Below, piece after piece: positions 8,283-16,508 of a stretch of 44,139 nt of DNA. Source of the stretch: Halorubrum sp. F4 (GTDB taxonomy: Archaea > Halobacteriota > Halobacteria > Halobacteriales > Haloferacaceae). The DNA lies in contig NZ_JAPDFS010000003.1 of NCBI RefSeq assembly GCF_027257195.1, positions 67,928 through 112,066 of the forward strand. Reading direction: 5' to 3'. A program made the translations under genes and the position numbers. The notes below the pieces were generated by a model. The model ran no database searches. It was not told the DNA's origin and worked only from the letters and a program-made list of their open reading frames with translations. Position 1 is the stretch's first letter, and every line of letters begins with the position of its first letter.

Positions 8283-9665
8283 TCATTTAGGCTCCGTCGA
8301 GGCGATCCCGTCGTCCTCCTCGCCGCGGCGGCGGTGAACGATCGTTCCGAGCGCGCCGGTCCGCTCGGTTCGGGAGCGACCGTAGACGAGATAGATCAGT
8401 GCGCTGCCGACGATGATCCCGATCGCTCCGAGGATCGGGACCGTTCCCATCTGTGTGAGCAGCCCGATCCCGGCGAGGAACCCGAACAGCTGAACGTAGG
8501 GATAGCCCGGAGCGATGAACCCCGGATCGTACGACGGGACGTCCGAGACGCGGAACGCCACGAGCGCCAGGTTCTCGAACGAGAAGACGAGGATCTGGAA
8601 GGCACTCGCCAGTTTCGCGAGTTCGATGACCGGGACGAACGCGATGAGAGAGACCAGCAGCGTTCCGGTGAGAAGCACCGAGTTTCGTGGCGTCTTGAAC
8701 CGGGAGTCGATCCGCCCGAGTCCCGGCGGAAGCAGGTCGTCACGGCTCATCGCGAGCGGAAATCGGGAGGAGGACAACACCCCCGCGTTCGCCATGCTGG
8801 TGAGCGCCACGACGGCGATGACCGAGACGAAGACGACACCGAACCCGCCGAACAGCGTACCCGCGCCGTCGGCCATCGGCGTAAGCGACGCGGAACCCCC
8901 GGGACCGCCCGTGGTCAGCACGTCGGAGTCGCTCAGTCCGATGATCGCGCCGACCACCGCGACGTACAGGACCGTCATGATCGCCATCGATCCGAGCATC
9001 GCCCGCGGGAGGTTCCGGCGGGGGTCCTTCACCTCCTCGGCGACGCTGGCGACCTTCGTGACGCCGGCATACGAGACGAACACGAACGCGGCCGCGGTGA
9101 CCACCCCCATCCGTCCGTGGGTCGTGAACGGCGTGTACGACGACGAATCGATCGCGAAACCGGCGTTGACCGTGTACGCCAACAACCCGACGACGACGAC
9201 GGTGACGACGGCCGCCTGGATCGTTCCGCTGAGTTTCGTCCCTGAGACGTTCAACATCACGACCAGTGCACCCAGCCCGAGTGCGACGTACACGACTGCA
9301 GCCTGTGAGATCGGTGCGAAAAGAAGGAGATACGCGCCGAGCCCGACGAGCGCGAACGAGCTCTTGAACACGAGCGAGAACCACGCGCCGATTCCGGCGA
9401 TCGTCCCGAAGAACGGCCCAAGCGCGCGATCGATGTAGAGATACGTCCCGCCGGATTCCGGCATCGCCGTCGCCATCTCCGCTTTCGATAGCGCCGCAGG
9501 CAACACGACGAGCGCGGCCAGCAGGTACGCGAGTATCACCGCTGGCCCGGCCTTCGAGTAACCCAGTGCCGGCAACACGAAGATACCGCTCCCGATCATC
9601 GCTCCCATGCTGATCATCATGGTCGGATACAATCCGAGGCTCCGATCGAGGTCGTGTTCAGTCAT
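8283..9665 (-). CDS. APC superfamily amino acid permease
   Basis: About 460 aa from the ATG at 9665 (MTEHDLDRSLGLYPTMM). Around 12 hydrophobic helices are present. The unwound substrate-binding motif of helix 1 is GAMIGSGIFVLPALG, and helix 6 carries AAFVFVSYAGVTKVASVAEE with conserved EVKDPRRNLPRAM after it; both are hallmarks of cationic or neutral amino acid transporters of the APC fold. It is divergent from nothing but lies in line with the Lrp/TrkA-C regulator gene downstream (79 bp). Substrate specificity cannot be told. Confidence 0.92.
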   Translation of the reverse strand: MTEHDLDRSLGLYPTMMISMGAMIGSGIFVLPALGYSKAGPAVILAYLLAALVVLPAALSKAEMATAMPESGGTYLYIDRALGPFFGTIAGIGAWFSLVFKSSFALVGLGAYLLLFAPISQAAVVYVALGLGALVVMLNVSGTKLSGTIQAAVVTVVVVGLLAYTVNAGFAIDSSSYTPFTTHGRMGVVTAAAFVFVSYAGVTKVASVAEEVKDPRRNLPRAMLGSMAIMTVLYVAVVGAIIGLSDSDVLTTGGPGGSASLTPMADGAGTLFGGFGVVFVSVIAVVALTSMANAGVLSSSRFPLAMSRDDLLPPGLGRIDSRFKTPRNSVLLTGTLLVSLIAFVPVIELAKLASAFQILVFSFENLALVAFRVSDVPSYDPGFIAPGYPYVQLFGFLAGIGLLTQMGTVPILGAIGIIVGSALIYLVYGRSRTERTGALGTIVHRRRGEEDDGIASTEPK

Positions 9666-9679
9666 GTGTATATAACACA
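9665..9679. promoter_or_regulatory. 15-bp inverted repeat over the permease start, candidate Lrp operator
   Basis: Arms TGTGT (9665-9669) and ACACA (9675-9679) flank an AT-only centre ATATA. This is the size and layout of Lrp/AsnC sites. It covers the permease start codon's first base and the region between the start and the TATA-like box at 9694-9699, where binding would block initiation. The adjacent Lrp-type protein is the obvious candidate ligand-responsive binder (inference). Confidence 0.5.
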
Positions 9680-9693
9680 ATTATGCTTCACCG

Positions 9694-9699
9694 ATATAT
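9694..9699 (-). promoter_or_regulatory. TATA-like box of the permease gene
   Basis: Minus-strand CATATATCGG lies about 31 nt upstream of the ATG at 9665, leaving a leader of only a few nucleotides. The second AT-rich block, at 9670-9675, is too close to the ATG to be its TATA box. Confidence 0.5.
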
Positions 9700-9790
9700 G
9701 TTCTTCGGATCGCTGAATATGATGGGGTAGATGTTACTGATCCAGAAGCGTATTGTCGCTATCGCGGCCGAAGGCGACGAACCGGGAACG

Positions 9791-10255
9791 CTATCGATCG
9801 CCCGGGAGGAGACGCGCGACCGTCGAGCGGACCGCCGACCAGACGTCGTCCGACGTCTCCGTGCGTTCCTCGGAGAGCCGACGGTCCTTCTCCTCGAGAA
9901 GTCGTTCGTACCGCTCGATGACGTACCGCAAGTGTCGGTCCCTGCGTTCGATCTCGGCTTCCAGACGCGCGATCTCGTCGTCGATCGACTCCGTCTCGTC
10001 CGGGGAGCGATCCGCGTCAAGGAAGCGGTCTTCATCCGAAGACCCGTCGTCGCGGTCGGACCGGCCGGAACCCCGATCCGGGAAGTTCCCCTCTCGATTC
10101 GACGGGCCGCTTCGTCGGTCCACGGGACGTTTCCGATCGGGTGGATCGCTTCGGGCCGCCGAGATCGGACCGATAGGGGCTCCCGATGCGTACCGCTCGC
10201 TACCGTCCGGCTCGCTTCGACCGGGGGCGCTCTCGACGGAGGGGTCGGAGATCAT
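9791..10255 (-). CDS. Small coiled-coil protein of unknown function
   Basis: 154 aa from the ATG at 10255 (MISDPSVESAPGRSEPDG). In-frame ATGs at 10279 and 10270 lie too close to the TATA-like ATTTATGCG (10286-10293). The N-terminal 85 residues are charged and probably disordered. Residues about 90-130 form a coiled coil (DDEIARLEAEIERRDRHLRY and ERYERLLEEKDRRLSEE), followed by a short helix VWSAVRSTVARLLPG that could be amphipathic. No enzyme motif is seen. It stands alone between the permease and the NfeD-like gene. Confidence 0.75.
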   Translation of the reverse strand: MISDPSVESAPGRSEPDGSERYASGAPIGPISAARSDPPDRKRPVDRRSGPSNREGNFPDRGSGRSDRDDGSSDEDRFLDADRSPDETESIDDEIARLEAEIERRDRHLRYVIERYERLLEEKDRRLSEERTETSDDVWSAVRSTVARLLPGDR

Positions 10256-10419
10256 GTGTCGAGATAGCATATACCTCATCGACGCGCATAAATGTCAGTC
10301 AGACGAGCGTCATTCTCTCGTCGGATGCACACTCGACCACCCGTCCGGTTCCATCGCTCCGGCGGTCCCGGGTCCCCTAGTCGGCGGTCCTTCCTCCGAC
10401 GCTCCCGCCGATCGGAGAA

Positions 10420-11085
10420 CTACCGGGAGCGGTCGCGCTCCGCGTCGACCTCTGCCGCCGCGGTCTCCGTGACGTCCGAGTCGGCGTCCTCGCTCGGCTC
10501 GCCGGCGGCTTCCGCGGTGCCGTCGTCGGCGTCCGCTTCCTTTCGGGCTCGGTCGGCGGCGAGTTCGCGGTCGATGTCGTCCTCGACGTACGTCATCGAT
10601 TGGACGGTGACGACGTTGCCGCCGCCGGGATCGACGACCATGACCTCCTCGCCCTCCTCGATGGTGCCCTCGATGGAGCGCGCCGAGTAGTGCGGGTTGA
10701 AGCCGCCGCCCTCGAGTTTCACCTGCCCGCCCCGCGGGGTCACGGTCTCCGAGACGGTTCCGAGTTTCCCCTTCAGGCTGTCGCTGTCGCTGGTCTGGGC
10801 CTGTCCCTTCCCGCCGTAGAGGTCGAACTCGTGGTAGCCGTAGAACGCGGCCGCGCCGAACACGAGGGTGAGGATCGCCATCACGAACACCAGGCCGCCG
10901 AAGGCGACGCCGAGGGTCGCGAGCAGTAGCCCGCCAAGTCCCGCGCCGATGAGCGCGATGCCGACGACGATGAAGTTCGCACCCGGCGCGAGCGCCTCCG
11001 CCATCGCCAACAGAAGCCCCGCCGTCAACAACAGCAGCGGAAGCGTGTCCGGACCGATCAGGCCCGCCTGGAAGAGCACGTCCAT
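10420..11085 (-). CDS. NfeD-like membrane protein
   Basis: 221 aa. Three or four N-terminal transmembrane segments (about residues 15-82) precede a small OB-fold domain (about 100-165) with SLKGKLGTVSETVTPRGGQV and GTIEEGEEVMVVDPGGGNVVTV, the NfeD C-terminal pattern, then a disordered acidic tail. NfeD proteins usually work with stomatin/SPFH proteins or S49 proteases at the membrane. No stomatin gene is adjacent; an SppA-type protease is encoded 32 kb away. TATA-like CAACTTATCC near 11108-11115 supports the leaderless ATG at 11085. Confidence 0.88.
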   Translation of the reverse strand: MDVLFQAGLIGPDTLPLLLLTAGLLLAMAEALAPGANFIVVGIALIGAGLGGLLLATLGVAFGGLVFVMAILTLVFGAAAFYGYHEFDLYGGKGQAQTSDSDSLKGKLGTVSETVTPRGGQVKLEGGGFNPHYSARSIEGTIEEGEEVMVVDPGGGNVVTVQSMTYVEDDIDRELAADRARKEADADDGTAEAAGEPSEDADSDVTETAAAEVDAERDRSR

Positions 11086-11213
11086 GCGCCGCTATACGGC
11101 TGGGAGGCGGATAAGTTGTGGTACGACGAAGTCCCGCGGGGGACGACGGAGCACCACGGAACGTCCCCAACGGCTCACCCGAGGAGCGGACGAGAGATCC
11201 CGGAGGACGACGT

Positions 11214-11444
11214 TCAGAAGCCGAACACGAACACGCCGACGACGAGCGCGACCCCGAGGACGACGAACGCGGCGTGTTCGGCGTCGATGGATCCCGGCTC
11301 GATCGGCTCGCTCTCGGGCGTCGACGTGTCCTCGGTCACCCCGTCCGGGCCCACGTCGTCGATGCCGAAGCGCCACTCTCGACCGTCATCGTCGCCGTCG
11401 TCACGGACCTCGTTCGCCCGGCTTCGAGTGTCGTCGCCGCTCAT
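11214..11444 (-). CDS. Small tail-anchored membrane protein, unknown function
   Basis: 76 aa. A hydrophilic acidic N-terminus contains the ordered-looking stretch REWRFGIDDVGPDGV, then a single C-terminal transmembrane helix (about residues 57-76, HAAFVVLGVALVVGVFVFGF). A TATA-like CCATTTATCGG at 11468-11476 lies 27 nt from the ATG. This supports a real expressed gene despite its size. It resembles small haloarchaeal conserved proteins I have no functional name for. Confidence 0.75.
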   Translation of the reverse strand: MSGDDTRSRANEVRDDGDDDGREWRFGIDDVGPDGVTEDTSTPESEPIEPGSIDAEHAAFVVLGVALVVGVFVFGF

Positions 11445-11485
11445 GGCCGTGATAGACGCGTGCCCGATAAATGGCTGGCGGGTGG

Positions 11486-11558
11486 GACTCGACGGAGACG
11501 ACTCGACCGATGCAACTCGTCGGGCGCGACTCGACGGACGCGATTCAACGGGCGAACC
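11486..11558 (+). repeat. Degenerate short repeats around a CGACTCGACGG motif
   Basis: About five loosely repeated units of roughly 13-16 bp (GGACTCGACGGAGAC, GACTCGACCGATGCA, ACTCGTCGGGCGC, GACTCGACGGACGC, GATTCAACGGGCG) fill most of the gap between the small membrane protein and the pyruvate kinase 3' end. They show no coding potential. Confidence 0.6.
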
Positions 11559-11569
11559 CCGATCGAGCG

Positions 11570-13330
11570 TTATCGTCGCCGGGCCGGCGCGATCACGTCC
11601 CCGTCGTACACGACGCCGCGCTCGCCGTCGAGCGTCAGCGTGGTCCCGTCAGCGACGGAGTCGGGTATCGTCACGCCGGAGACCATCGGCACGCCCAGCT
11701 CGCGGGCGACGACGGCGGGGTAGCCGGTCATTCCGGGGCGGGCGTCGACGATCCCGGCGATTCGGTCGAGGTCGCCGGTGAACTCGCCCTCGAAGTCGGG
11801 TCCGAGCGCGACGATCGATCCCTCCGGAACCGCGGAGAGGTCGCCGTCGGCGCTCCGGCGGACCGGCGCGGCCACGCGGCCGGCGACGACCGCCTTCCCG
11901 GTGGCGACCGTCTCGGCCGCGATGTGGACCTTCAGCGTGTTCGTGGTGTTCGTCCCCTCGAGTTCGGTCAACATCCCCGAGAGGACCACGAGCGTGTCGC
12001 CGGAGGCGGCCGCGCCCGTGTCGAGGGCGGCGTCGACCGCGTTGTCGAGGACGGTCTCCATGTCGTGGGCGTACTCGGTGGTGACCGGCTGGACGCCCCA
12101 CGACAGCGCGAGCTGGCGGCGCACGCGGTCGTCCGGCGTGGTCGCGACCACCGGAACGCCCGGGCGGAACATGGCCGTCTTCCGGGCGGTGTAGCCGGAC
12201 TCGGAGACCGCGACGACGGTCGACGCGCCGATGTCGCGCGCGAGGTAGCGCGCCGAGCGCGCCAGCGCCTCGGTTCGGGAGTCGGCGGCGGCGGTCGGCA
12301 CCCGCTGTTCGCGCGTCTCGGCGTACTCCTCGCTCGTCTCGACCTCGCGGACGATCCGGTCCATCGTCTCGACGACCCGGATCGGGTGGTCGCCGATGGC
12401 GGTCTCGCCCGAGAGCATCACCGCGTCGGTCCCGTCGAGGACCGCGTTGGCGACGTCCGAGGCCTCCGCGCGGGTGGGCCGTCGGGAGCGGACCATCGAA
12501 TCCAACATCTCGGTCGCCGTGATCACCGGAACGCCACGGTCGACGCAGGTGCGGATGATCCGTTTCTGGATCATGGGCACGTCCTCGAGCGGACACTCGA
12601 CGCCGAGGTCGCCGCGGGCGACCATGACCCCGTCGGCGGCGTCGACGATGCCCGAGAGGTTCTCGACCGCCCCGGCGCGCTCGATCTTCGCTATCACCGG
12701 AATGTCGTCGCCGCCGTACTCCTCGAGGCGGTCGGCGATCCGGTAGACGTCGTCCGCGTCGCGGACGAACGAGGCGGCGACGAAGTCGGCGTCCGCGCGT
12801 GCGGCGAGCCGGAGTTCCTCCTCGTCCTCCGGCGTGATGAGGTCGACGTCGATCGCGACTCCCGGGAGGTTGACCCCCTTTCGAGAGCCGAGTTCGCCCC
12901 CGGAGACCACCCGCGAGACGACCGAACCGTCCCCGTCGACTCGCTCGACGCGGCACTCGATCCGGCCGTCGTCCAGGAGGATCGTGTCGCCGGAAGCCGC
13001 CGCGGCGATCGAGTGGGTGAGCCCGACGCGCTCGGGCGTCGCGTCCGTGCCCTCGTGGAACGTCACCTCGGCGTCGGTCTCGATCGTGATCGGCTCGTCG
13101 ATCTCGGCGGTTCGAACCTCGGGGCCCTTCAGGTCGACCATCACCGCGAGCGGGTCGTCGATCGCGTCGTCGACGTCGCGGACGCGTTCGATGACGTCCT
13201 CGCGGTGGGCCGTCGTCCCGTGGCTGGCGTTGAGTCGGGCGACCGACATCCCCGCGGCGGCGAGACCGCGGATCGCGTCCCGGTCGTCCGACGCCGGACC
13301 CAGCGTACAGACGATCTTGGCGTTTCGCAT
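11570..13330 (-). CDS. pyk: Pyruvate kinase with C-terminal phosphohistidine-like domain
   Basis: 586 aa from the ATG at 13330 (MRNAKIVCTLGPASDD). It transfers phosphate from PEP to ADP in the last step of glycolysis. Landmarks: ARLNASHG (31-38), VMVDLKGPEVRT (63-74), catalytic K215 in VIAKIERAGAVENL, metal ligands E217 and D241 (VMVARGDLGVE), and ITATEMLDSM (270-279). About 110 residues beyond the normal 470-aa enzyme form a domain like that of PEP-utilising enzymes (GMTGYPAVVARELGVP). The phosphorylatable histidine of PEP synthase is not present there. TATA-like GGCTTTTTCC at 13352-13360 supports the start. Confidence 0.95.
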   Translation of the reverse strand: MRNAKIVCTLGPASDDRDAIRGLAAAGMSVARLNASHGTTAHREDVIERVRDVDDAIDDPLAVMVDLKGPEVRTAEIDEPITIETDAEVTFHEGTDATPERVGLTHSIAAAASGDTILLDDGRIECRVERVDGDGSVVSRVVSGGELGSRKGVNLPGVAIDVDLITPEDEEELRLAARADADFVAASFVRDADDVYRIADRLEEYGGDDIPVIAKIERAGAVENLSGIVDAADGVMVARGDLGVECPLEDVPMIQKRIIRTCVDRGVPVITATEMLDSMVRSRRPTRAEASDVANAVLDGTDAVMLSGETAIGDHPIRVVETMDRIVREVETSEEYAETREQRVPTAAADSRTEALARSARYLARDIGASTVVAVSESGYTARKTAMFRPGVPVVATTPDDRVRRQLALSWGVQPVTTEYAHDMETVLDNAVDAALDTGAAASGDTLVVLSGMLTELEGTNTTNTLKVHIAAETVATGKAVVAGRVAAPVRRSADGDLSAVPEGSIVALGPDFEGEFTGDLDRIAGIVDARPGMTGYPAVVARELGVPMVSGVTIPDSVADGTTLTLDGERGVVYDGDVIAPARRR

Positions 13331-13646
13331 ACCCTTCGTTCGGTGCAGCCCCGGAAAAAGCCACACGGTCGAGCCGCGATCAGTGCGATAGAAGAAACCG
13401 CACATAGAGGCGTCCAGGAACCTCAATACGGACGAACGACGAGAAACGATCCGGGTCGATCACGACGGATTCGCGGTCGCACGGCGGGTCGAATACCGGT
13501 CCCGGCGGGACACCGATCGAACCGGCGATGCATCGATCCGGTCGTTCGTCCACCGACCGAGTCGGGCGCCGTTCGGACCGTCGTGCGACACGAAATGTCA
13601 TCTGGAACGAAATACATATGAACTTACTAACACTGTGGATCGACGA
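13331..13646. other. Intergenic region between divergent pyk and regulator genes
   Basis: 316 bp. It holds the pyk promoter signal near 13352-13360, an inverted repeat with arms GACA (13587-13590) and TGTC (13596-13599), and the AATACATATG TATA-like box of the downstream regulator at about 13611-13620. I see no convincing gene in the middle. Confidence 0.6.
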
Positions 13647-14549
13647 ATGGAAGGCCTCGCCTCGGCTCGATCCCGTGACGCGCTCGCGTTCTCCGTTCTC
13701 GACAGCGAGGTCAGGCTCGCCATCCTCGATTCGCTGTACGAACGGACGGTCGCGTCCGGACCGCTCGCGGGCAACGCCACGTACTCGACGATCAAAGCCG
13801 ACGTCGGCGTCGAGGACAGCGGCCGGTTCAGTTACCACCTCGACAAGCTCACCGACCGTTTCGTCACGAAGACCGAGACCGGGTATCGGCTCGCGGAGCC
13901 CGGCCGGGAGGTGATCCGGCTCCGGCGAACCGGCGCGTTCACCGACGATCCCAGCGTCGAGGCCACGCGGATCGACGGGAAGTGTTACCGCTGTGGAGGG
14001 GGCATCCAGGCCTTCTATCGCAGGGGGTATCTCGTGACGCAGTGTCGGGAGTGTATCGGACTGATCGATCACGAACTCGTCGCCAACGGAACGCTCGCAT
14101 CGCTCTCGTACCCGCCGTCGGGCGTGTCGGGGATCGACATCGAGACCGCTTTCGAACGCTCGCATCTCCGGTCGGCGCACACCTTTCGATCGATGGCCGA
14201 CGGGTTCTGTCCGAACTGCGGACACGACGTGGCGATCACGCTCCCGCCCGCGGACGGCGAGAATCCGGGGGACGACGGATACGGGTTCCGTCACGTGAAC
14301 TACGACGGATTGATCCGGTTCGCGTGTACCCACTGCGGACGCCGCCACATTGCACACCCGCTCTACGCCGTCGGCGACCGGGGGGCGATGGCCGACTTCT
14401 TCACGACGAACGGGATCGATCCCGGCTGGGATCGCATCGCCACGGTGATGTCGTGGCCGGTCACGGTCGGGGACGCGGAGCTCGTCTTCGAGGCGCCGGA
14501 CGGGGTCCGGTTCCGGGTCGACGACGAACTCGAGGTCCGCCGGGAATGA
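13647..14549 (+). CDS. ArsR-like HTH regulator with zinc-ribbon domains
   Basis: 300 aa from the ATG at 13647 (MEGLASARSRDALAF). A GTG at 13635 is possible, but the TATA-like ACATATG at 13614-13620 places the transcript start near 13644. The N-terminal 90 residues form a winged helix (LDSEVRLAILDSLYE and YSTIKADVGVEDSGRFSYHL). Two zinc ribbons follow: C113/C116 with C133/C136, and C188/C191 with C227/C230 (CPNCGHD and CTHCGRRH). This architecture is typical of haloarchaeal transcription regulators; the signal is unknown. It is coupled to the next gene through a 12-codon open frame. Confidence 0.82.
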   Translation: MEGLASARSRDALAFSVLDSEVRLAILDSLYERTVASGPLAGNATYSTIKADVGVEDSGRFSYHLDKLTDRFVTKTETGYRLAEPGREVIRLRRTGAFTDDPSVEATRIDGKCYRCGGGIQAFYRRGYLVTQCRECIGLIDHELVANGTLASLSYPPSGVSGIDIETAFERSHLRSAHTFRSMADGFCPNCGHDVAITLPPADGENPGDDGYGFRHVNYDGLIRFACTHCGRRHIAHPLYAVGDRGAMADFFTTNGIDPGWDRIATVMSWPVTVGDAELVFEAPDGVRFRVDDELEVRRE

Positions 14550-14584
14550 GCCGCGTGCCGACTCGCGGGGCGAGGAAGCCGTGA
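14546..14584 (+). other. 12-codon mini-ORF bridging two genes
   Basis: ATG at 14546 overlaps the regulator stop (ATGA), and its TGA at 14582-14584 overlaps the GTG start of the methyltransferase (GTGA at 14581-14584). The peptide would be MSRVPTRGARKP. It could relay ribosomes between two genes that do not overlap directly, or be chance. Confidence 0.35.
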
Positions 14585-15342
14585 TCGGACCCGCGACCAC
14601 GGCGCCGTACACGCGCCACGCCGGGCTCTACGACCGGATCGCCGCCGATACGCCGCTCGTCGGCGGGCTCCGCCGGCGGATCGTCGACGTGCTCGATCCG
14701 GGGCGCGGCGACGTCGTCGTCGAGATGGGGTGTGGAACCGGCGCGAACCTGTCGCTTCTCCGCGAGCGAGCCGGTCCGGGCGGAACCGTGATCGGACTCG
14801 ACGTCTCGGCCGGGATGCTCGACCGCGCTCGTGGCCGGATCGAACGGGCGGGCTGGCGGAACGTCCACGTCGCCCGCGCGGACGCGAGACGGCCGCCGAT
14901 GCCGGCAGGAACCGATATCGACGACGGGATCGAGGAGTTCCGATCGCTCGAGGTCGATGCGGTGCTCGCGACGTTTCTCACCGGCACGTTCGAGGACCCC
15001 ACGAGCGCGGTCGACGGGTGGTGTCGTCTCGTTGCCGACGCGGGAACCGAAACGAAGCGACCCCGGCACCGGCGGCCGGGTCGAGTCTGTATCGCGGGGC
15101 TCGCACGGAGCACCCGACCGCTCGGCCGCCTCCTCAATCCGGCGTTCGCCGGGATCGTCCGGGCCGTGGCTCCGGCGGGATGGGACGACCGAGGGGCCCG
15201 GAAGCGTCGAGCGGTCGAGGTCCTCGACGCGCGGGCGCTGGCCGCCCACCGCGGGATCCACGAGCGGTGTTCGGACGCGACCACGACGCGCGAGATCGCG
15301 GGGTTCGCGCGGGTCACCGCGGGCACGGTCGATCCGAGCTAG
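14581..15342 (+). CDS. Class I SAM-dependent methyltransferase
   Basis: 253 aa starting at GTG 14581, with GAGGAAG as a possible ribosome site just upstream. The Rossmann motif I is VVVEMGCGTGANLSLLRE (about residues 46-63), followed by the acidic motif II GTVIGLDVSAGMLDRAR and the post-motif region VDAVLATFLTGTFEDP. The C-terminal half (SRTRPLGRLLNPAF-like region near 180-195) resembles UbiE/COQ5-type small-molecule methyltransferases. A short arginine-rich insert (KRPRHRRPGR) sits at about 158-167. Linked to the preceding zinc-ribbon regulator in one transcription unit; substrate unknown. Confidence 0.8.
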   Translation: MIGPATTAPYTRHAGLYDRIAADTPLVGGLRRRIVDVLDPGRGDVVVEMGCGTGANLSLLRERAGPGGTVIGLDVSAGMLDRARGRIERAGWRNVHVARADARRPPMPAGTDIDDGIEEFRSLEVDAVLATFLTGTFEDPTSAVDGWCRLVADAGTETKRPRHRRPGRVCIAGLARSTRPLGRLLNPAFAGIVRAVAPAGWDDRGARKRRAVEVLDARALAAHRGIHERCSDATTTREIAGFARVTAGTVDPS

Positions 15343-15377
15343 ATCGACCGAAACGGGGGGTCGAAGCCGGTCGTCGG

Positions 15378-16304
15378 TCAGTCGTCGGCAGGGGCGGGCC
15401 GCGAGGAGAGTTCGACGTCGCCGGCGTCGACGCCGAGCTCGTCGAGTGCGGCCTGTGCCGCGCGCTTGCCGGAGACGAGCATCGCGCCGAAGGTCGGCCC
15501 CATCCGCGGGAGCCCGTAGGCCGTCGCGACCGCCATGCCGCTCGCGACGAGCCCGTCGTGGACGACGCCGGTGTGTTCGACGACCGCGTCCTCGCTCTCG
15601 CCGACCCACATCGAGTCGTGGCCCGGCGAGTCGTGGCCCGGCGCGCCGTACTCGTCGTCGCCCGTCGCGTCCATCCCCCCGTCGTGCTCGTTGGCGTGTT
15701 CGATCCCGGGCGCGGAGAACACGCCGCGCTCGTCGAGCTTGGAGATCGCGACCGCCTCGTGACCGGTGGCGTCGATCACCACGTCGGCCTCCACCGCGAT
15801 CGGGTCGACGCAGGTGATCTCCCGCGGGAGCGCGTGGACGGGCGTCCAGTTCATCACGATCCCGCCGACGCGGTGGTCCTCGCGGACGACGAGGTCGGTG
15901 AACTCGGTCATGTTCTGGATCTTGGCTCCCGCGTCGCAGGCCGCCTTGATCAGTCCGGAACACGCCGTCGGTCCGTTGGCGACGTAGAGGTCCTCGACGC
16001 CGTCGGCGGGCTCGAAGTCGACGCCGAGGTCGGCGAGCACCTCCTGGGCGGGGTCGCGGACGGTCACCTTGTTCATGAGGAAGCCGCCGAGCCAGAAGCC
16101 GCCGCCGAGGTAGTTGTTCTTCTCGACGACCATCACCTTCACGCCGCGGTCGGCGAGCTCCTTCGCCGCCATCAGTCCGGACGGGCCGCCCCCGATCACG
16201 ATGGCATCGCTTTCGGAGAACTCGAGGAACTCCTCGGACCAGTCCCGACCGATGGCGCGCGTTACGTCCGTCTCGCTCACGTCGCTGAAGCCGTCGAACT
16301 CCAT
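15378..16304 (-). CDS. thi4: Thiamine thiazole synthase Thi4, cysteine-type
   Basis: 308 aa from the ATG at 16304 ([14 protein letters not shown]). Thi4 makes the thiazole phosphate of thiamine from NAD and glycine. The dinucleotide site is [20 protein letters not shown] (35-54), followed by [18 protein letters not shown]165 in [13 protein letters not shown] sits where the sulfur-donating cysteine of yeast Thi4 lies and matches Cys165 reported as needed in Haloferax volcanii Thi4, so this should be the self-sacrificing type rather than the His-type sulfide user. A 15-bp in-frame duplication (15613-15642) repeats GHDSP in a surface loop. Confidence 0.95.
   Translation of the reverse strand: MEFDGFSDVSETDVTRAIGRDWSEEFLEFSESDAIVIGGGPSGLMAAKELADRGVKVMVVEKNNYLGGGFWLGGFLMNKVTVRDPAQEVLADLGVDFEPADGVEDLYVANGPTACSGLIKAACDAGAKIQNMTEFTDLVVREDHRVGGIVMNWTPVHALPREITCVDPIAVEADVVIDATGHEAVAISKLDERGVFSAPGIEHANEHDGGMDATGDDEYGAPGHDSPGHDSMWVGESEDAVVEHTGVVHDGLVASGMAVATAYGLPRMGPTFGAMLVSGKRAAQAALDELGVDAGDVELSSRPAPADD
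15613..15642 (+). repeat. Perfect 15-bp tandem duplication inside thi4
   Basis: GAGTCGTGGCCCGGC occurs twice in direct succession, at 15613-15627 and 15628-15642. It adds five residues (a second PGHDS) to a loop of Thi4 without breaking the frame. Confidence 0.9.
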
Positions 16305-16323
16305 GGTACGACCGAGTAATATC

Positions 16324-16339
16324 ACTAAGTTGTATTAGT
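16324..16339. promoter_or_regulatory. Inverted repeat over the thi4 promoter, candidate ThiR operator
   Basis: Arms ACTAA (16324-16328) and TTAGT (16335-16339) are separated by GTTGTA. On the minus strand the site contains TAATAC, the best TATA candidate for thi4, about 31 nt from its ATG. A second, imperfect dyad AGTAATATCACT (16315-16326) lies next to it, towards the gene. A ThiR-type repressor is encoded at 24041-24949. Linking the two is inference. Confidence 0.45.
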
Positions 16340-16474
16340 CGTTGTGGTGGAAACCGCTCGGGTTACCGCGAGGAGAGCGAGCGGCCATCGGGAAGAGAAC
16401 GAACGGGAGCGGCCATCGAGTGGAGAACGAACGGAACGCGCCACGGAGACGCACGGGCGTGGCCGACTCGTAGC

Positions 16475-16482
16475 CTTTTTAC
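16475..16482 (+). promoter_or_regulatory. TATA-like box of the L37Ae-RpoP-Pcc1 operon
   Basis: CTTTTTAC is centred about 30 nt before the ATG at 16509, leaving at most a three-base leader. It supports 16509 as the start although the frame is open further upstream. Confidence 0.5.
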
Positions 16483-16508
16483 GCACGCTCGGGGTATTCG
16501 GGCACACT

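Noticed and set aside
13423..13617. 64-codon open frame in the pyk-regulator gap
   Set aside because: No promoter-like spacing, no hydrophobic or domain pattern, and arginine-rich composition typical of random GC-rich DNA.
11471..13621. Long open frame on the + strand across pyruvate kinase
   Set aside because: It is a shadow of pyk on the other strand, with repetitive VDR/RHR composition and no motifs, while the minus strand encodes an unmistakable pyruvate kinase.
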